From the NCBI RefSeq assembly GCF_025457605.1, contig NZ_JAMZFY010000001.1, forward strand, positions 1,302,001-1,366,000: 64,000 bases of DNA, read 5' to 3'. Made by a program: the position numbers and the translations under genes. Each line of letters starts with the position of its first letter. The stretch's first letter is position 1. Below the pieces are notes generated by a model that did no database searches, was not told the DNA's origin, and worked only from the letters and a program-made list of their open reading frames with translations. Below, in pieces: positions 17,647 through 26,769 of this stretch. The stretch is from Haloarcula laminariae. Its GTDB lineage: Archaea > Halobacteriota > Halobacteria > Halobacteriales > Haloarculaceae.

Positions 17647-18486
17647 ATGACACTCGCCCCGGCCGTGGTGGTTCTCCCGGCGTTCACTAACGCGGAGTAC
17701 ACTGGCGACGCGTCGGAGGTCGCCCCCTGGCGCGACCGGTACGACTTCGACCGGCGGGTGAGTATCCCCGGGTGCAACCACGAACTGCTGTACGACGGCG
17801 ACGCCGAGCTCGCCCTCGTCCCGACCGGAATCGGCAAGAGTGCGGCCGCCACGACGGTCGCTACGCTCGCCGCCGGCGACACGGTCGACCTCACAGCGGC
17901 GACGATACTCTCCGTCGGTATCGCCGGCTGTAATCCCGCCGCCGGAACGCTTGGTAGTGTTTTCGTCGCGAACCGCGTCGTCGACGGCGATATCAAGCTC
18001 CGTATCGGCGAGACCACGAGCCGGATGCAGTGGCTCGTCGATGACTACGTCTGGCAACTGGACCCGGACCTCGTCGACCGGGCGGTTGCGGCCACGGAGG
18101 ACGTATCGCTGGCGGATAGCGCGGCTGCACAGGAGATTCGAGACAGCTACGACGACAGCCGGTCGCCGACCGTCGACACTGGTCCCACTGTGTGTGGCGA
18201 CGAGGTCTATCACGGGACGGCCACGGCGGGCCACGTCGAGCAACTCTGTGCGTCGTACGGCATCGATGGGTTCGCCACGACGGAGATGGAAGACGCCGGC
18301 ACCGTGACCGCCCTGGAGCGGTTCGGCCTCCTCGACCAGTACCTCTCCATCCGGGCGGCCTCGAACTTCGACCGCGAACCGCCCGGTGGGAATCCGACCG
18401 AGAGTATCGAACGCGACGTATTCGAGCTGGGGACGGAAAATGCCGCCCGAGTGGGGCATGCGGTCGCCCAGGCGTTCCTCGGATAG
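17647..18486 (+). CDS. purine nucleoside permease (NUP) family protein
   Basis: 279 aa from the ATG at 17647. Motifs of the NUP/phosphorylase-like fold are visible: VVVLPAFTNAE, the VPTGIGKSAAATTVATLAAG loop, and SVGIAGCNPAAGTLGSVF, which corresponds to the family signature GIAGxxPxxGTLGS. TEMEDAGTVTALERFG and AASNFDREPPGG fit the C-terminal nucleoside-binding part of phosphorylase folds. Members are known as nucleoside transport-associated proteins in yeast and as periplasmic proteins in bacteria. This copy has no signal peptide, so an enzyme-like cytoplasmic role (nucleoside phosphorylase) is also possible. Confidence 0.78.
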   Translation: MTLAPAVVVLPAFTNAEYTGDASEVAPWRDRYDFDRRVSIPGCNHELLYDGDAELALVPTGIGKSAAATTVATLAAGDTVDLTAATILSVGIAGCNPAAGTLGSVFVANRVVDGDIKLRIGETTSRMQWLVDDYVWQLDPDLVDRAVAATEDVSLADSAAAQEIRDSYDDSRSPTVDTGPTVCGDEVYHGTATAGHVEQLCASYGIDGFATTEMEDAGTVTALERFGLLDQYLSIRAASNFDREPPGGNPTESIERDVFELGTENAARVGHAVAQAFLG

Positions 18487-18735
18487 CCGGGACTCCCCAT
18501 TTCGGCGACCGCAGTCGGTGGGGAACACGCATCTTCTCGCACACCTGCGGTGTACACCATCCCGACGGTGAGGGCTGTTGTTCGCACGCGTTCGGGATTG
18601 CGGCGGGGCGGTCGAAGCGGGCGGCTCCCGGACCCGTCGCAGTCGACACAATCACCGCCGGGTCTCACTGGCGAGATGGCCCCCGGCCGGTAGCGGGGGT
18701 ATCACTATATGCGAGCCATCTGTATACCATCGCGT

Positions 18736-19374
18736 ATGCCAGAAGAGACCATCTACGAGGGCGAGGAGAAACGAAGCCGCCGCGGTCTAGCGACGTATTT
18801 CCGCCGGCTGGCCAGGCGGCTCAGCCGGGGTGAGCCGGTGCCGGCCGACGAGGAACAGACCGTCACCGTCGAGGTACCGGAGGACCCCGAGTTCGAGGTC
18901 GAACTTGAGCAGGAAGACGACACGGTCAGTCTCGAAATCGAGGTCGAGTGGCCCGCTGACAAGGGCATCATCGACACCGAGGCCCACGCGAGCAAGGCGA
19001 CGTTCGACCTCTACGAGGACAACGCCGAGGAGTACCGCTGGCGGCTGGTCCACGACAACGGGAACATCATCGCCGACAGCAGCGAGGGGTACGCCTCGAA
19101 GCAGAAGGCGACACAGGGGCTCGAAAGCGTCCGAAAGAACGCGCCGGGCGCGGACGTCGTCGACCTGTCGAAAGACGAGGAACCGGAAGACGAGGGCGCC
19201 AGCAACGCCGCCTTCGAACTGTTCGCCGACACTGGCGCGAAGTGGCGCTGGCGGCTCCGCCACGACAACGGCGAGATAATCGCCGACGGCGGGCAGGGCT
19301 ACTCGTCGAAACAGAAGGCAAAGCAGGGCCTCCGGAGCGTGAAGACGAACGTCCGTGGCGCCGAAATCAGATAG
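18736..19374 (+). CDS. amphi-Trp plus tandem DUF1508 (YegP-like) protein
   Basis: 212 aa from the ATG at 18736. The N-terminal ~80 residues match the amphi-Trp type beta domain (TVTVEVPEDPEFEVELEQ ... LEIEVEWP). Two DUF1508 repeats follow: residues ~88-140 (ATFDLYEDNAEEYRWRLVHD, then EGYASKQKATQGLESVR) and ~155-212 (AAFELFADTGAKWRWRLRHD, then GYSSKQKAKQGLRSVK). DUF1508 is the HVO_2922/YegP fold of unknown function. The fusion of the two domains is notable because an independent amphi-Trp protein is present at 47.5 kb. Confidence 0.85.
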   Translation: MPEETIYEGEEKRSRRGLATYFRRLARRLSRGEPVPADEEQTVTVEVPEDPEFEVELEQEDDTVSLEIEVEWPADKGIIDTEAHASKATFDLYEDNAEEYRWRLVHDNGNIIADSSEGYASKQKATQGLESVRKNAPGADVVDLSKDEEPEDEGASNAAFELFADTGAKWRWRLRHDNGEIIADGGQGYSSKQKAKQGLRSVKTNVRGAEIR

Positions 19375-19425
19375 GCCCCGACCCGCAGACGGTTCGCGGC
19401 GGTGGCTTGAACAGGGCGACGGGCG

Positions 19426-21093
19426 ATGAACAGGGCGAGCCTGGGCCCGCTGTTCAAGGCCAAGGAGTCCGTCGCAGTGTTCGCCGGGTCCGCGCCTTCG
19501 GTCGGTGAACTGCTGGCGAACCGCCGACAGCGGTTCGACCGCTTGCACGCCATCGCCCCGTCGACGGCGGCCCCGGGGGAGCCGCTCTCGGTAACCGTCC
19601 AGGCCTGGGACCAGTGCGAGCGGCGCTTCCCGGCGTTCGACGGCAGCGCCGGCGTCGAGACCACGGACACGGACGCCACCCACCCGGAGACGGTGTCGTT
19701 CGCCGCGAGCGACGACGGCGTCGTCACGATAGACGACGTGCTGTTCGAGTCGCCCGGGACGCAGTATATCGTCCTTACGGACCGGCGAACCGGCGCCGAG
19801 TTCGTCTCGAACCCGGTTCGCGTCGCCGAGTCCCACGACAGGCGTGTGTTCTGGGGCGACATCCACCTCCACTCGACCCGGTCCGACGGCGCCGGCGACG
19901 CAGAACGGGGATACCGGTTCGGGCGGGACGTGATGGACCTGGACGTCGTGGCCTACACCGACCACGACACGATGGGGTTTTTCATCCCGCCGTCGTGGCA
20001 GCGCGACCGGATGCACGGCGGCTACTTCCAGGCGCTGTGTGCCGTCGCCGACCGGTTCGACGACCCCGGCTCGTTCGTGACGCTGCCGGCCTACGAGTGG
20101 ACGAAACAGCCCAACATGGGCGGCCACGTCAACGTCTACTTCGAGGACAGCGGCGACGCCGAACTGTTCGACTCGCTGGATTCGGAGACCGACACCTACG
20201 AGAAGCTCTGGGACCGCCTCCGGGAGTGGGACCGCCGTCACGACTCGGGCGTCGTGACGGTGCCACACCACCCCGCCGAAGCGATGTACCCCTTCGACTT
20301 CTCGGCCGTCGACTACGACGACGAGCTGGCCCCGCTCGTCGAGGTGTACTCCCAGTGGGGGTCCAGCGAGCGGCCGGGACGGGAGGGGAACCCGTTCCCG
20401 CTGGCGATGGGCCAGGGCGAGGTGGGCGAGCCGGGACACTACGTCCGCGACGCACACCGACTGGGCTACCGCGTCGGGATGGTCGGCGGTAGCGACTACC
20501 ACGGCCCCCACCCCGGCCACTCGCTCATCCACACTCGCCCCCACCTCCCGTCGCGCCGCGAGTGGCGCGAGAACGGGGTCGGCTGGGGGAACATCTGGCG
20601 GGTCTGGGACGAACGGAGCTATCCCGGCGGACTGACCGCCTTCCTCGCCCCCGAGCTGACCCGGAGCGGGGTATTCGAGGCGCTCCGGTCCCGGTCGGTG
20701 TACGCGACGACCCAGCCCCACCGCATCCTCGTCGACTTCACGGTCGAGGGCGTGGACGTGGCCGAGCAGTCCGACGCCGTCACCGTCGACTCGTCCGACG
20801 CCGAGCGCGAGGTGGCTGTCTCCGTCGCCGGGACGGAGCCCATCGCCGCCGTCACCGTCGTCAAGAACAACGCTGACTGGCGGACCGTCGACGGGACCGA
20901 CGACCCCGATGCGGGTCTGGAGGCCTACACCGCCGCCGGCTCCTGGACCGACGACGAGCCGGTGGCGGGGATGGACTGGGACGACGAGCGGGGCGCCGAC
21001 GGGGACGTCTACGCCGTCTGCGTCCGACAGGCCAGCTCGCGCCGCTATCCCGGTATGGCGTGGGTCGGTCCCATCTGGGTCGAACCGTCCTGA
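19426..21093 (+). CDS. DUF3604 / PHP-like metal-dependent hydrolase
   Basis: 555 aa. After a beta-sandwich N-domain (~1-140) comes a PHP-type metal site: FWGDIHLHSTRSDGAG (~143), AYTDHDTMGF (~180), PHHPAE (~282) and VGGSDYHGPHPGH (~355), all with clustered His and Asp residues. These mark the DUF3604 branch of the amidohydrolase/PHP fold. A C-terminal beta domain ends the protein. It has no signal peptide. The substrate is not evident; related proteins are annotated only as DUF3604. It stands alone, 51 nt after the DUF1508 gene. Confidence 0.85.
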   Translation: MNRASLGPLFKAKESVAVFAGSAPSVGELLANRRQRFDRLHAIAPSTAAPGEPLSVTVQAWDQCERRFPAFDGSAGVETTDTDATHPETVSFAASDDGVVTIDDVLFESPGTQYIVLTDRRTGAEFVSNPVRVAESHDRRVFWGDIHLHSTRSDGAGDAERGYRFGRDVMDLDVVAYTDHDTMGFFIPPSWQRDRMHGGYFQALCAVADRFDDPGSFVTLPAYEWTKQPNMGGHVNVYFEDSGDAELFDSLDSETDTYEKLWDRLREWDRRHDSGVVTVPHHPAEAMYPFDFSAVDYDDELAPLVEVYSQWGSSERPGREGNPFPLAMGQGEVGEPGHYVRDAHRLGYRVGMVGGSDYHGPHPGHSLIHTRPHLPSRREWRENGVGWGNIWRVWDERSYPGGLTAFLAPELTRSGVFEALRSRSVYATTQPHRILVDFTVEGVDVAEQSDAVTVDSSDAEREVAVSVAGTEPIAAVTVVKNNADWRTVDGTDDPDAGLEAYTAAGSWTDDEPVAGMDWDDERGADGDVYAVCVRQASSRRYPGMAWVGPIWVEPS

Positions 21094-21280
21094 GTTTGTC
21101 TCATAAATCGCTGAGCGATATACAGAGTTCCGGGCTCGGAAGTTAGACTACACCGGGAGAGTCCGTGCAGCTGTCTCGACCGCCCGGCGAAATTCGGTAG
21201 TGAACCGCTTGGACCACTTCGCCATCTGTCGGTTGGTTCGGCAGGTACAAGCCCCGATGAGAAGTTCAGCCCCGGTTTCT

Positions 21281-21712
21281 CTAACTTACAGCGACCGCGA
21301 GATGGAACAGGCCGATGAGCGTAAACCCCGCTGCGACCAGCCAGTCGCCCGGTCGGGACCCCATGTGGCGCTGTGTCGCCGCGCGGAGAAACCACCAGCC
21401 GGCGATCCACGCGAGCAGGTATGGCGCGAACCACGCCGAAAGCCAGCGCGAGGCGAGTAAGTCGACAACCCCGATTGAAACCAGGGCGTAGCTGACGGCG
21501 TGATTCATGATCTGCGCGATTCCGCGGACATCCGACCGCTTCGTCTGGTACGTGACGACGAGTAGATCAAGCGGACGCAGCGAGTCGCCCGCCGTCGGTA
21601 CCGCGCCGTCGAAGTCCAGTAGCCACGGCATGGCAAAGTGAACGGTTCCCAGAACGACGGTGAACGTACCGCAGATGAGGAAGCCGGCTGTAAGAACGGA
21701 GTCGGGGACCAT
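21281..21712 (-). CDS. four-helix membrane protein, unknown
   Basis: 143 aa from the ATG at 21712 (MVPDSVLTAGFLICG). Four hydrophobic segments are seen, with GTVHFAMPWLLDFDG after the first and GLFHLAVAVS at the end. The pattern resembles the DoxX-like or TMEM-type haloarchaeal membrane proteins, but I cannot assign a family. Flanking DNA is AT-richer than the rest of the window and holds short broken open frames, suggesting an insertion or deletion scar. Confidence 0.65.
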   Translation of the reverse strand: MVPDSVLTAGFLICGTFTVVLGTVHFAMPWLLDFDGAVPTAGDSLRPLDLLVVTYQTKRSDVRGIAQIMNHAVSYALVSIGVVDLLASRWLSAWFAPYLLAWIAGWWFLRAATQRHMGSRPGDWLVAAGFTLIGLFHLAVAVS

Positions 21713-22001
21713 CCGTAGACAGATATTCCGCCGCAGAGGTATTGGAATTGCGGGTTCCACCCACCTGTTGTCTGGGGCAGGATAGAACTGTCGTCTCGGG
21801 TGCCGGGTCCCGTCCATCGTGGTGTGGGCAACATCCCGGAATCTCTGTGCTGTCCGAGGGGGAGCAACGGTTCTGGCTGATGACCACTCCCGGCTACGAC
21901 GAGTCGCGGACCGCATGCGTTGAGTGGGGCAGTCTCAACTACTGCAATTCACTGTGAGACGGGTGTTGCATGCTTGAAGAAAATCGTGTATCTGGGTCCC
22001 G

Positions 22002-24479
22002 CTATCGCACTGCTGGCCGGAGACGCGCCACGAGGTCGACGTCCCACTGCCGTATCCGCTCCCAGAGCAGCACTGCCGGCGGGAGCGCGATTACCGCCGC
22101 GAGGAACGAATAGGTGACGCTCAGGCCGATAAGGACCCCGAAGTTGCCGAGAATCGGGGTGATCGCCAGGGCGAGCGCGCCGGTCCCCAGCGCGGTCGTC
22201 AGCATGCTTCCGAACAGCGCGCCACCAGTTCCCGTCAGCGTCGTCATCATCGCCTCGTGGGCACCGGTCTTCGCGTCGTATTCATCGATGAACCGGTGGG
22301 TCGTATGCACCGAATAGGCGATTCCGACGCCCACTGAGATGGAGAGTATCGTCGCCGTCAGCGCGTTCAGCGTGATGTCCATGTATCGCATCGTCCCGAG
22401 CAGGAACGCGATAGCTACCAGTATCGGGAAGATGTTGACCACGCCCAGCAGCGGCTTTCGTTCCAGGATGCCGTAGATGAGCACGAGGAACACGGCGGTC
22501 AGTCCGACCGCCATGGCGAGCCCCTGAATCGCGGACTGGAAGATGCGGTCCATCACCGCCGCGAGGACGACGACACTCCCCGTGGCCGTCGCTTCGAACC
22601 GGAGCCTGTCCGCGATTTCGGACCCGCCGGCCGTCACTTCGGTCTGCGAGGCGTCGGCGTCAGTCCGATACTCTATCTGGGCGGACCGGTAGTCCTCGGT
22701 CAGATACTGCTCGGCCCGGTCACCCGCCGCGGACGCGAACAGTTCGTCGTAAATCTTCTCGAGGTTCTGGTCGGGAATGCCGTTGTCGTTCTGGTCGTTC
22801 CGGGCGACCAAGGCGGCGAACTCCTCGTTTTCGTCCGCGTGGGACTGGATGACGGTGATGATGCTCTGTGCCTCCGCCCGCCCGCCGGCGCCAACTGCGA
22901 GCGCCTCCGGGGGGTTGTCGTTCGGAGCGGCGAGGGCTTCGAGCGCGTGGTCTTGCTTGAGATTGCCCTCGACATACACTGTCACAGTATCGCCCTGACT
23001 ACTCCCGAATTTGTCGTCGAGCAGGTTTATCGTCGACGTGACGGTGTACTCGCCCGGGCTAAGCGACTCGGGCAGCTCTGTGAGGTAGGCCGGAATGTCC
23101 TCGGGCGGCAGGAAGTCCTCGTTCTCGAACGAGGTGCCGACGCCCGACCCGTACGCGCCCATGACGCCGCCTGACAGGAGTAGCCCCAGGACGATAACCA
23201 CCGGCGCGTGCTGGCTCACCTGTGCCGGAAACGCGAGCACCCGCCCGAGGGCCGAGTCCTCCGACGCAATCGGGGTGGAGTTGAACTCCGGCACTCCGAG
23301 ATACGTGCGGAGGTCATCGCTCACCAGCTTGGCTGAGGGCAGAAACACCCCGAAGAGGAGGAAGGTGAAGAGAATCCCGACCGCCGACGCGATGCCCAGG
23401 TTCCGAATCGGTGACAGGGTGGAGATGACGTTCGCTCCGAAGCCGAACACTGCGGTCACGGTCACGATGACGAACGCGACGATGAGCTGGCTGTTCGCCT
23501 CTCGCATCGCTTCGACCGCCACGTACCCGCGCTCGGTCTCCTCTCGATAGCGGTTGATGATGTGGATACCGAAGTCGACGCCGACGGCGAGCAGTAACAC
23601 CGGGACCGATATCATCTGCTGGCTGAACGGAATCCGGGCGTACCCGAGGAACCCGAACGTCCAGATGATCGTCATCACGAGCGTGACCAGCCCCAACAGG
23701 ACGTCGATGGGGTCGCGGTACGCGACCACCAGGAAGAACAGTAACAGCAGTATCACCACTGGCATCACGATTCCGAGCGAATCCGTCATAGACTGGCGTA
23801 TCTCCGATTCGGTCGTCCCCGACCCGAACGCGCGAACGTCGCCGGGCCCATCGTCGGCTATCGACTGGACGTCCGTCTGGACAGCGGTCAGCCCGTCGAA
23901 ACTCGCGGGGAAGTCGTGCGAGACCGTCGTAATCGATGCGGAGGCCGAGACGCTAGTGGGATTGAAATCGTTCGATAGCGAGCCGGTCAGTCGGGGGTTG
24001 TCTTCGAGCGCTCGAACGGCCTGTCTGATCTCGGACTGGGTCGCCCCTTCGAGCGTGCGCCGGTACTCCTCCGGGGTCGTCGCTGACGGGTTCAGGTGCT
24101 GGGCAATGACCGGCGCCGGGCCGTTGGCTGATTCCATCCGGAGGTCGTCGCGCTCCGAAACGCGTTCCAGAAGGCGCGTGTCACGGACGAGCGCCTCTTT
24201 GGTCAACACGTTGCTGTCCGTGCGGATGAGCTGTGTCGTGTCCTGAGAGTCCGTCTGAAACGACCCCTCGAAGTTCTCGGCGACCTGGTCCTCGGCCTGC
24301 TGCTCCGGGAGCCCGTCCGTGAACGCGTCGAGACCGCCGGCGCTCATCTGTACGGACCCCAACCCGCCGACGAAGACCCCCGTGACGAGCAGAAACACGA
24401 CGACCACCGCCCGCGGGTGGTCCACGATTGTCGTGTTGAGGAGTTCGGTCGCCGTTTCGACCCGCTCCGCCAGTGACAT
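22002..24479 (-). CDS. RND-superfamily (MMPL-type) exporter
   Basis: 825 aa with the typical duplicated layout: TM1 (AVVVVFLLVTGVFVGGL, ~25), a large extracellular loop (~45-235), TM2-6 (~240-365, with GVDFGIHIINRYREE), TM7 (~415), a second loop (~435-640), and TM8-12 (~650-810, with GVGIAYSVHTTHRFIDEY). GVDFGIHI and GVGIAYSVHT are the matching positions where proton-relay Asp residues sit in RND pumps; the second half lacks the Asp. It overlaps the stop codon of the upstream COG1361 gene by one base, so the two are an operon. In archaea this pairing often exports or handles lipids, hopanoids/isoprenoids or surface components; the substrate here is unknown. Confidence 0.9.
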   Translation of the reverse strand: MSLAERVETATELLNTTIVDHPRAVVVVFLLVTGVFVGGLGSVQMSAGGLDAFTDGLPEQQAEDQVAENFEGSFQTDSQDTTQLIRTDSNVLTKEALVRDTRLLERVSERDDLRMESANGPAPVIAQHLNPSATTPEEYRRTLEGATQSEIRQAVRALEDNPRLTGSLSNDFNPTSVSASASITTVSHDFPASFDGLTAVQTDVQSIADDGPGDVRAFGSGTTESEIRQSMTDSLGIVMPVVILLLLFFLVVAYRDPIDVLLGLVTLVMTIIWTFGFLGYARIPFSQQMISVPVLLLAVGVDFGIHIINRYREETERGYVAVEAMREANSQLIVAFVIVTVTAVFGFGANVISTLSPIRNLGIASAVGILFTFLLFGVFLPSAKLVSDDLRTYLGVPEFNSTPIASEDSALGRVLAFPAQVSQHAPVVIVLGLLLSGGVMGAYGSGVGTSFENEDFLPPEDIPAYLTELPESLSPGEYTVTSTINLLDDKFGSSQGDTVTVYVEGNLKQDHALEALAAPNDNPPEALAVGAGGRAEAQSIITVIQSHADENEEFAALVARNDQNDNGIPDQNLEKIYDELFASAAGDRAEQYLTEDYRSAQIEYRTDADASQTEVTAGGSEIADRLRFEATATGSVVVLAAVMDRIFQSAIQGLAMAVGLTAVFLVLIYGILERKPLLGVVNIFPILVAIAFLLGTMRYMDITLNALTATILSISVGVGIAYSVHTTHRFIDEYDAKTGAHEAMMTTLTGTGGALFGSMLTTALGTGALALAITPILGNFGVLIGLSVTYSFLAAVIALPPAVLLWERIRQWDVDLVARLRPAVR

Positions 24480-26074
24480 CAGTCGCGCCTCCAGTAGAAG
24501 ACTGCGACGCCACCGACGATAACCACTCCCAGCCCCAGGATGATACCGATAGGCGGCCCGCCGCCGCTCTGGGACACCGCGTCGACCGGTTTCCTGAACG
24601 TGTCCGACAGATGGGTGTCGCCATCACTGTCGCTGTACCGGAAGTCGAACGACATCGGATACGAACTCCCCTCCGTCGCGGCGGACCCCGCCGACACATC
24701 GAAAGCCAACGTCGCGGACTCACCGGGCGCTAACGACTCGATGTAGCTGGAGTCGGTTCCGACGGTGCTGAGCGGGTCGTCGGTAAACAGCCGCGCCTCG
24801 ATGTCGGTGACCGTTTCGTCGAGGTTGTTCGTCACTTCGACCGAGACGGTCCGTGAGTTCCCGACGGGGATTGTCTTGTTCGTGACCGCGAGGTCGAACG
24901 CGTCCTCGCTGGCGGCCACGTCGGACTGGACCGACAGCGTATCGCTCGTCTGTCGCTCGCTGGTGCCGTCGTTGTAGTTCACGGAGAAGTCGAACTGACG
25001 GGGCCCCTCGCGGGCGCTCTCGGACGTATCGACTCCGAAACTCACCGTCGTCGACTCGCCCGACTCCAGACGGCCGACGGCGTACTCGGTCTCCTGCGGG
25101 GAGAGGTTCCTGTGGTCGCTCCCCCAGACCACGACTGCGTTCTCGACGGCCCGGGGGCCGTCGTTGGTCAGTTCGGTTTCGAGCGTCCTGTCATCGCCGG
25201 CCCGCAGAGTCCCCGAGACGTTCGAGAGCGAGAACTCCTGTTCTGGCTGGGGTGCGATGCCGAACGTCGTGTCGGTCGATTCCTCCCGGACGCCATCGGT
25301 ATCGTCAAACGCCACGGAGAGGCCGAAGTTGTACGGTTCGGCTTTGGCGTCACTGGACGCGCCGACCCGATACTCGAAGGTCCGGTTCTCGCCGGGCTCC
25401 CACGTCTCGACGAACCGGGAACTCTGTTCGCTGCCGCCGACGGTCAACTCGCTGTTCTGGCTCGTCAGTGTCACCGCGGCGTCGGTGGCGGCCGTCTCAC
25501 CCGTGTTCTGGATAGTGAGACCGACCCGGTCGGTCGAACCGACACGTACGCTGGAGTCGATGTCGACCGTCTCGAAGGTGGCGTCGTCGCTGACCCGAAC
25601 GGTCACGTACCTGGTTCGGGAGACGCTCGACTTGGACCGGGCACCCCCGCTTTCGGAGATGAGGTTGTAGTAGTCGTACTCCACGTTGACCGGGACTCGG
25701 TACGTGCCGGGTTCGGCGTCGTCGGCGACGCTGATGTCGAACGACACCGTTCGCGGTGACCCGGTCGCGAGGTCCCCGGTATGGCGGCGGTTGGTCATGA
25801 CCGTTATCGGAGCGTTGCCGCCCTCGACGTCGACGCTGAGGCTCCGGGCGGTCGTCACCTCGCTGTTCAGGCTCGGGTTCGCGGACGACGCCGAATCGAG
25901 GTCGCCGCTGTTGGAGAGTACCACGTCGAGTGTCGTCTCCTCGCCCGGCGAGACGGTGTCCTCGGACAGCGTGACATCGAGGTCCGGACTGCCACTGACC
26001 GCGGCGGCAGCAGTTCCCGCCGAGACCGTCAACACGACGACAAGGAGGACGCCCGCGATACTGCTATGCTTCAT
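24479..26074 (-). CDS. secreted COG1361-type S-layer-like protein with C-terminal membrane anchor
   Basis: 531 aa. There is a Sec signal peptide (VLLVVVLTVSAGTAAAAVSG) at the N-terminus. Then come several CARDB/NEW3-like beta-sandwich repeats (each with a GEE/GES-TTL or TVSVEVTN strand pattern). A C-terminal helix (GIILGLGVVIVGGVAVFYW) followed by RRD anchors it in the membrane with the repeats outside. Its 3' end overlaps the RND gene (TGATG). In bacteria and archaea, such secreted partners serve as adaptors for RND/MMPL exporters or ABC systems, so a structural role in the pump complex is inferred. Confidence 0.88.
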   Translation of the reverse strand: MKHSSIAGVLLVVVLTVSAGTAAAAVSGSPDLDVTLSEDTVSPGEETTLDVVLSNSGDLDSASSANPSLNSEVTTARSLSVDVEGGNAPITVMTNRRHTGDLATGSPRTVSFDISVADDAEPGTYRVPVNVEYDYYNLISESGGARSKSSVSRTRYVTVRVSDDATFETVDIDSSVRVGSTDRVGLTIQNTGETAATDAAVTLTSQNSELTVGGSEQSSRFVETWEPGENRTFEYRVGASSDAKAEPYNFGLSVAFDDTDGVREESTDTTFGIAPQPEQEFSLSNVSGTLRAGDDRTLETELTNDGPRAVENAVVVWGSDHRNLSPQETEYAVGRLESGESTTVSFGVDTSESAREGPRQFDFSVNYNDGTSERQTSDTLSVQSDVAASEDAFDLAVTNKTIPVGNSRTVSVEVTNNLDETVTDIEARLFTDDPLSTVGTDSSYIESLAPGESATLAFDVSAGSAATEGSSYPMSFDFRYSDSDGDTHLSDTFRKPVDAVSQSGGGPPIGIILGLGVVIVGGVAVFYWRRD

Positions 26075-26231
26075 TTCGTATCCCCCAGTGAGGTCCTGCC
26101 GGCTGTGAACGTGCGATTATCTCGTAGCGGTCGAGTGGCTGTCCCTGTCTGTGTTCGAAACGTGTGTGCCGAAACGGGTCTCGTCGCATGAACAGACAGA
26201 CGCAGACGGGATAGATAAACGGGAATCCAGA

Positions 26232-26248
26232 TTTTCCGGGCCGGAAAA
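26232..26248. promoter_or_regulatory. 17-bp palindrome TTTTCCGGGCCGGAAAA (operator candidate)
   Basis: Perfect inverted repeat: 8-bp arms around one central base. It lies upstream of the presumed TATA of the minus-strand operon (22002-26074). A sister copy is 133 bp away at 26365. The same unit on both divergent promoters implies control by one regulator, most simply the wHTH protein encoded next door. Confidence 0.7.
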
Positions 26249-26364
26249 ACTGCCTCGCTGGCCGCTGTGGGGGCCGTATCCGTGCATCCGGAACCGCCCT
26301 CCGACTGAGGGCTGACGGACGCCGGGGCAGCCAGTCTCGGGCGCGTGTAAATAGAGTGGGCCGG

Positions 26365-26381
26365 TTTTCAGGGCCAGAAAA
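26365..26381. promoter_or_regulatory. 17-bp near-palindrome TTTTCAGGGCCAGAAAA (operator candidate)
   Basis: It differs from the copy at 26232 at only two positions. It sits about 12-28 nt downstream of the TATA-like GTAAATAG and 40 nt before the GTG start at 26422, so a bound protein would cover the transcription start. This position suits autorepression. Confidence 0.7.
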
Positions 26382-26421
26382 TCAGCAACCATACCAAGCA
26401 TGCCTGCGAGAATGGACACGT

Positions 26422-26769
26422 GTGAGTGAGGATATCCAGTCGAGCGAAATCTACTCGCTGCTTGACGACGAGTACGCTCGCGCCATCCTCACGTCAACGA
26501 GCACGACGGGCAAATCGGCGAAGGAACTCAGTGACGAGTGTGACGCCTCGCTCCCGACGATTTATCGACGCACGCAGCGTCTCATCGAGTGTGGACTGCT
26601 TGAGGAACAGACCCAGATAGAAGACGGTGGCCACCACTACAGCGTCTACAAGGCGCGCCTCAAACGCCTCACAATAGAGCTAGAAAATGATACGCTTACG
26701 ATCGACATCGAGGAGCAACCGACGGAAAAGATGGCCGACCGTTTCACAGAAATGTGGGGGGAAATCTGA
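26422..26769 (+). CDS. ArsR-like winged-helix transcriptional regulator
   Basis: 115 aa from a GTG at 26422 (VSEDIQSSEIYSLLDDEYAR). An in-frame ATG 22 codons upstream would place the operator inside the coding sequence, so the GTG is preferred. The winged helix spans residues ~10-85: YARAILTSTSTTGKSAKELS, then ASLPTIYRRTQRLIECGLLEE. The C-terminal tail is a beta strand-rich region (LTIELENDTLTIDIEE). Its stop overlaps the next gene's ATG (TGATG). This regulator plus small-membrane-protein pair is common in haloarchaea. It probably governs both divergent operons through the paired palindromes. Confidence 0.85.
   Translation: MSEDIQSSEIYSLLDDEYARAILTSTSTTGKSAKELSDECDASLPTIYRRTQRLIECGLLEEQTQIEDGGHHYSVYKARLKRLTIELENDTLTIDIEEQPTEKMADRFTEMWGEI

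Larger units (their letters stand above)
26075..26421. other. divergent intergenic region with paired 17-bp palindromes
   Basis: 347 nt between the secreted-protein/RND operon (minus) and the wHTH/membrane-protein operon (plus). TATA-like elements occur at about 26347-26354 (GTAAATAG, plus strand) and near 26210 (TTTATCTA read on the minus strand). Two near-identical palindromes are described separately. No small gene is convincing. Confidence 0.7.

Noticed and set aside
21148..21225. 25-codon frame MAKWSKRFTTEFRRAVETAA... on the minus strand, first thought to be transposase debris
   Set aside because: Too short to judge, with no inverted repeats or target duplications nearby. Only the AT-rich context is suggestive.
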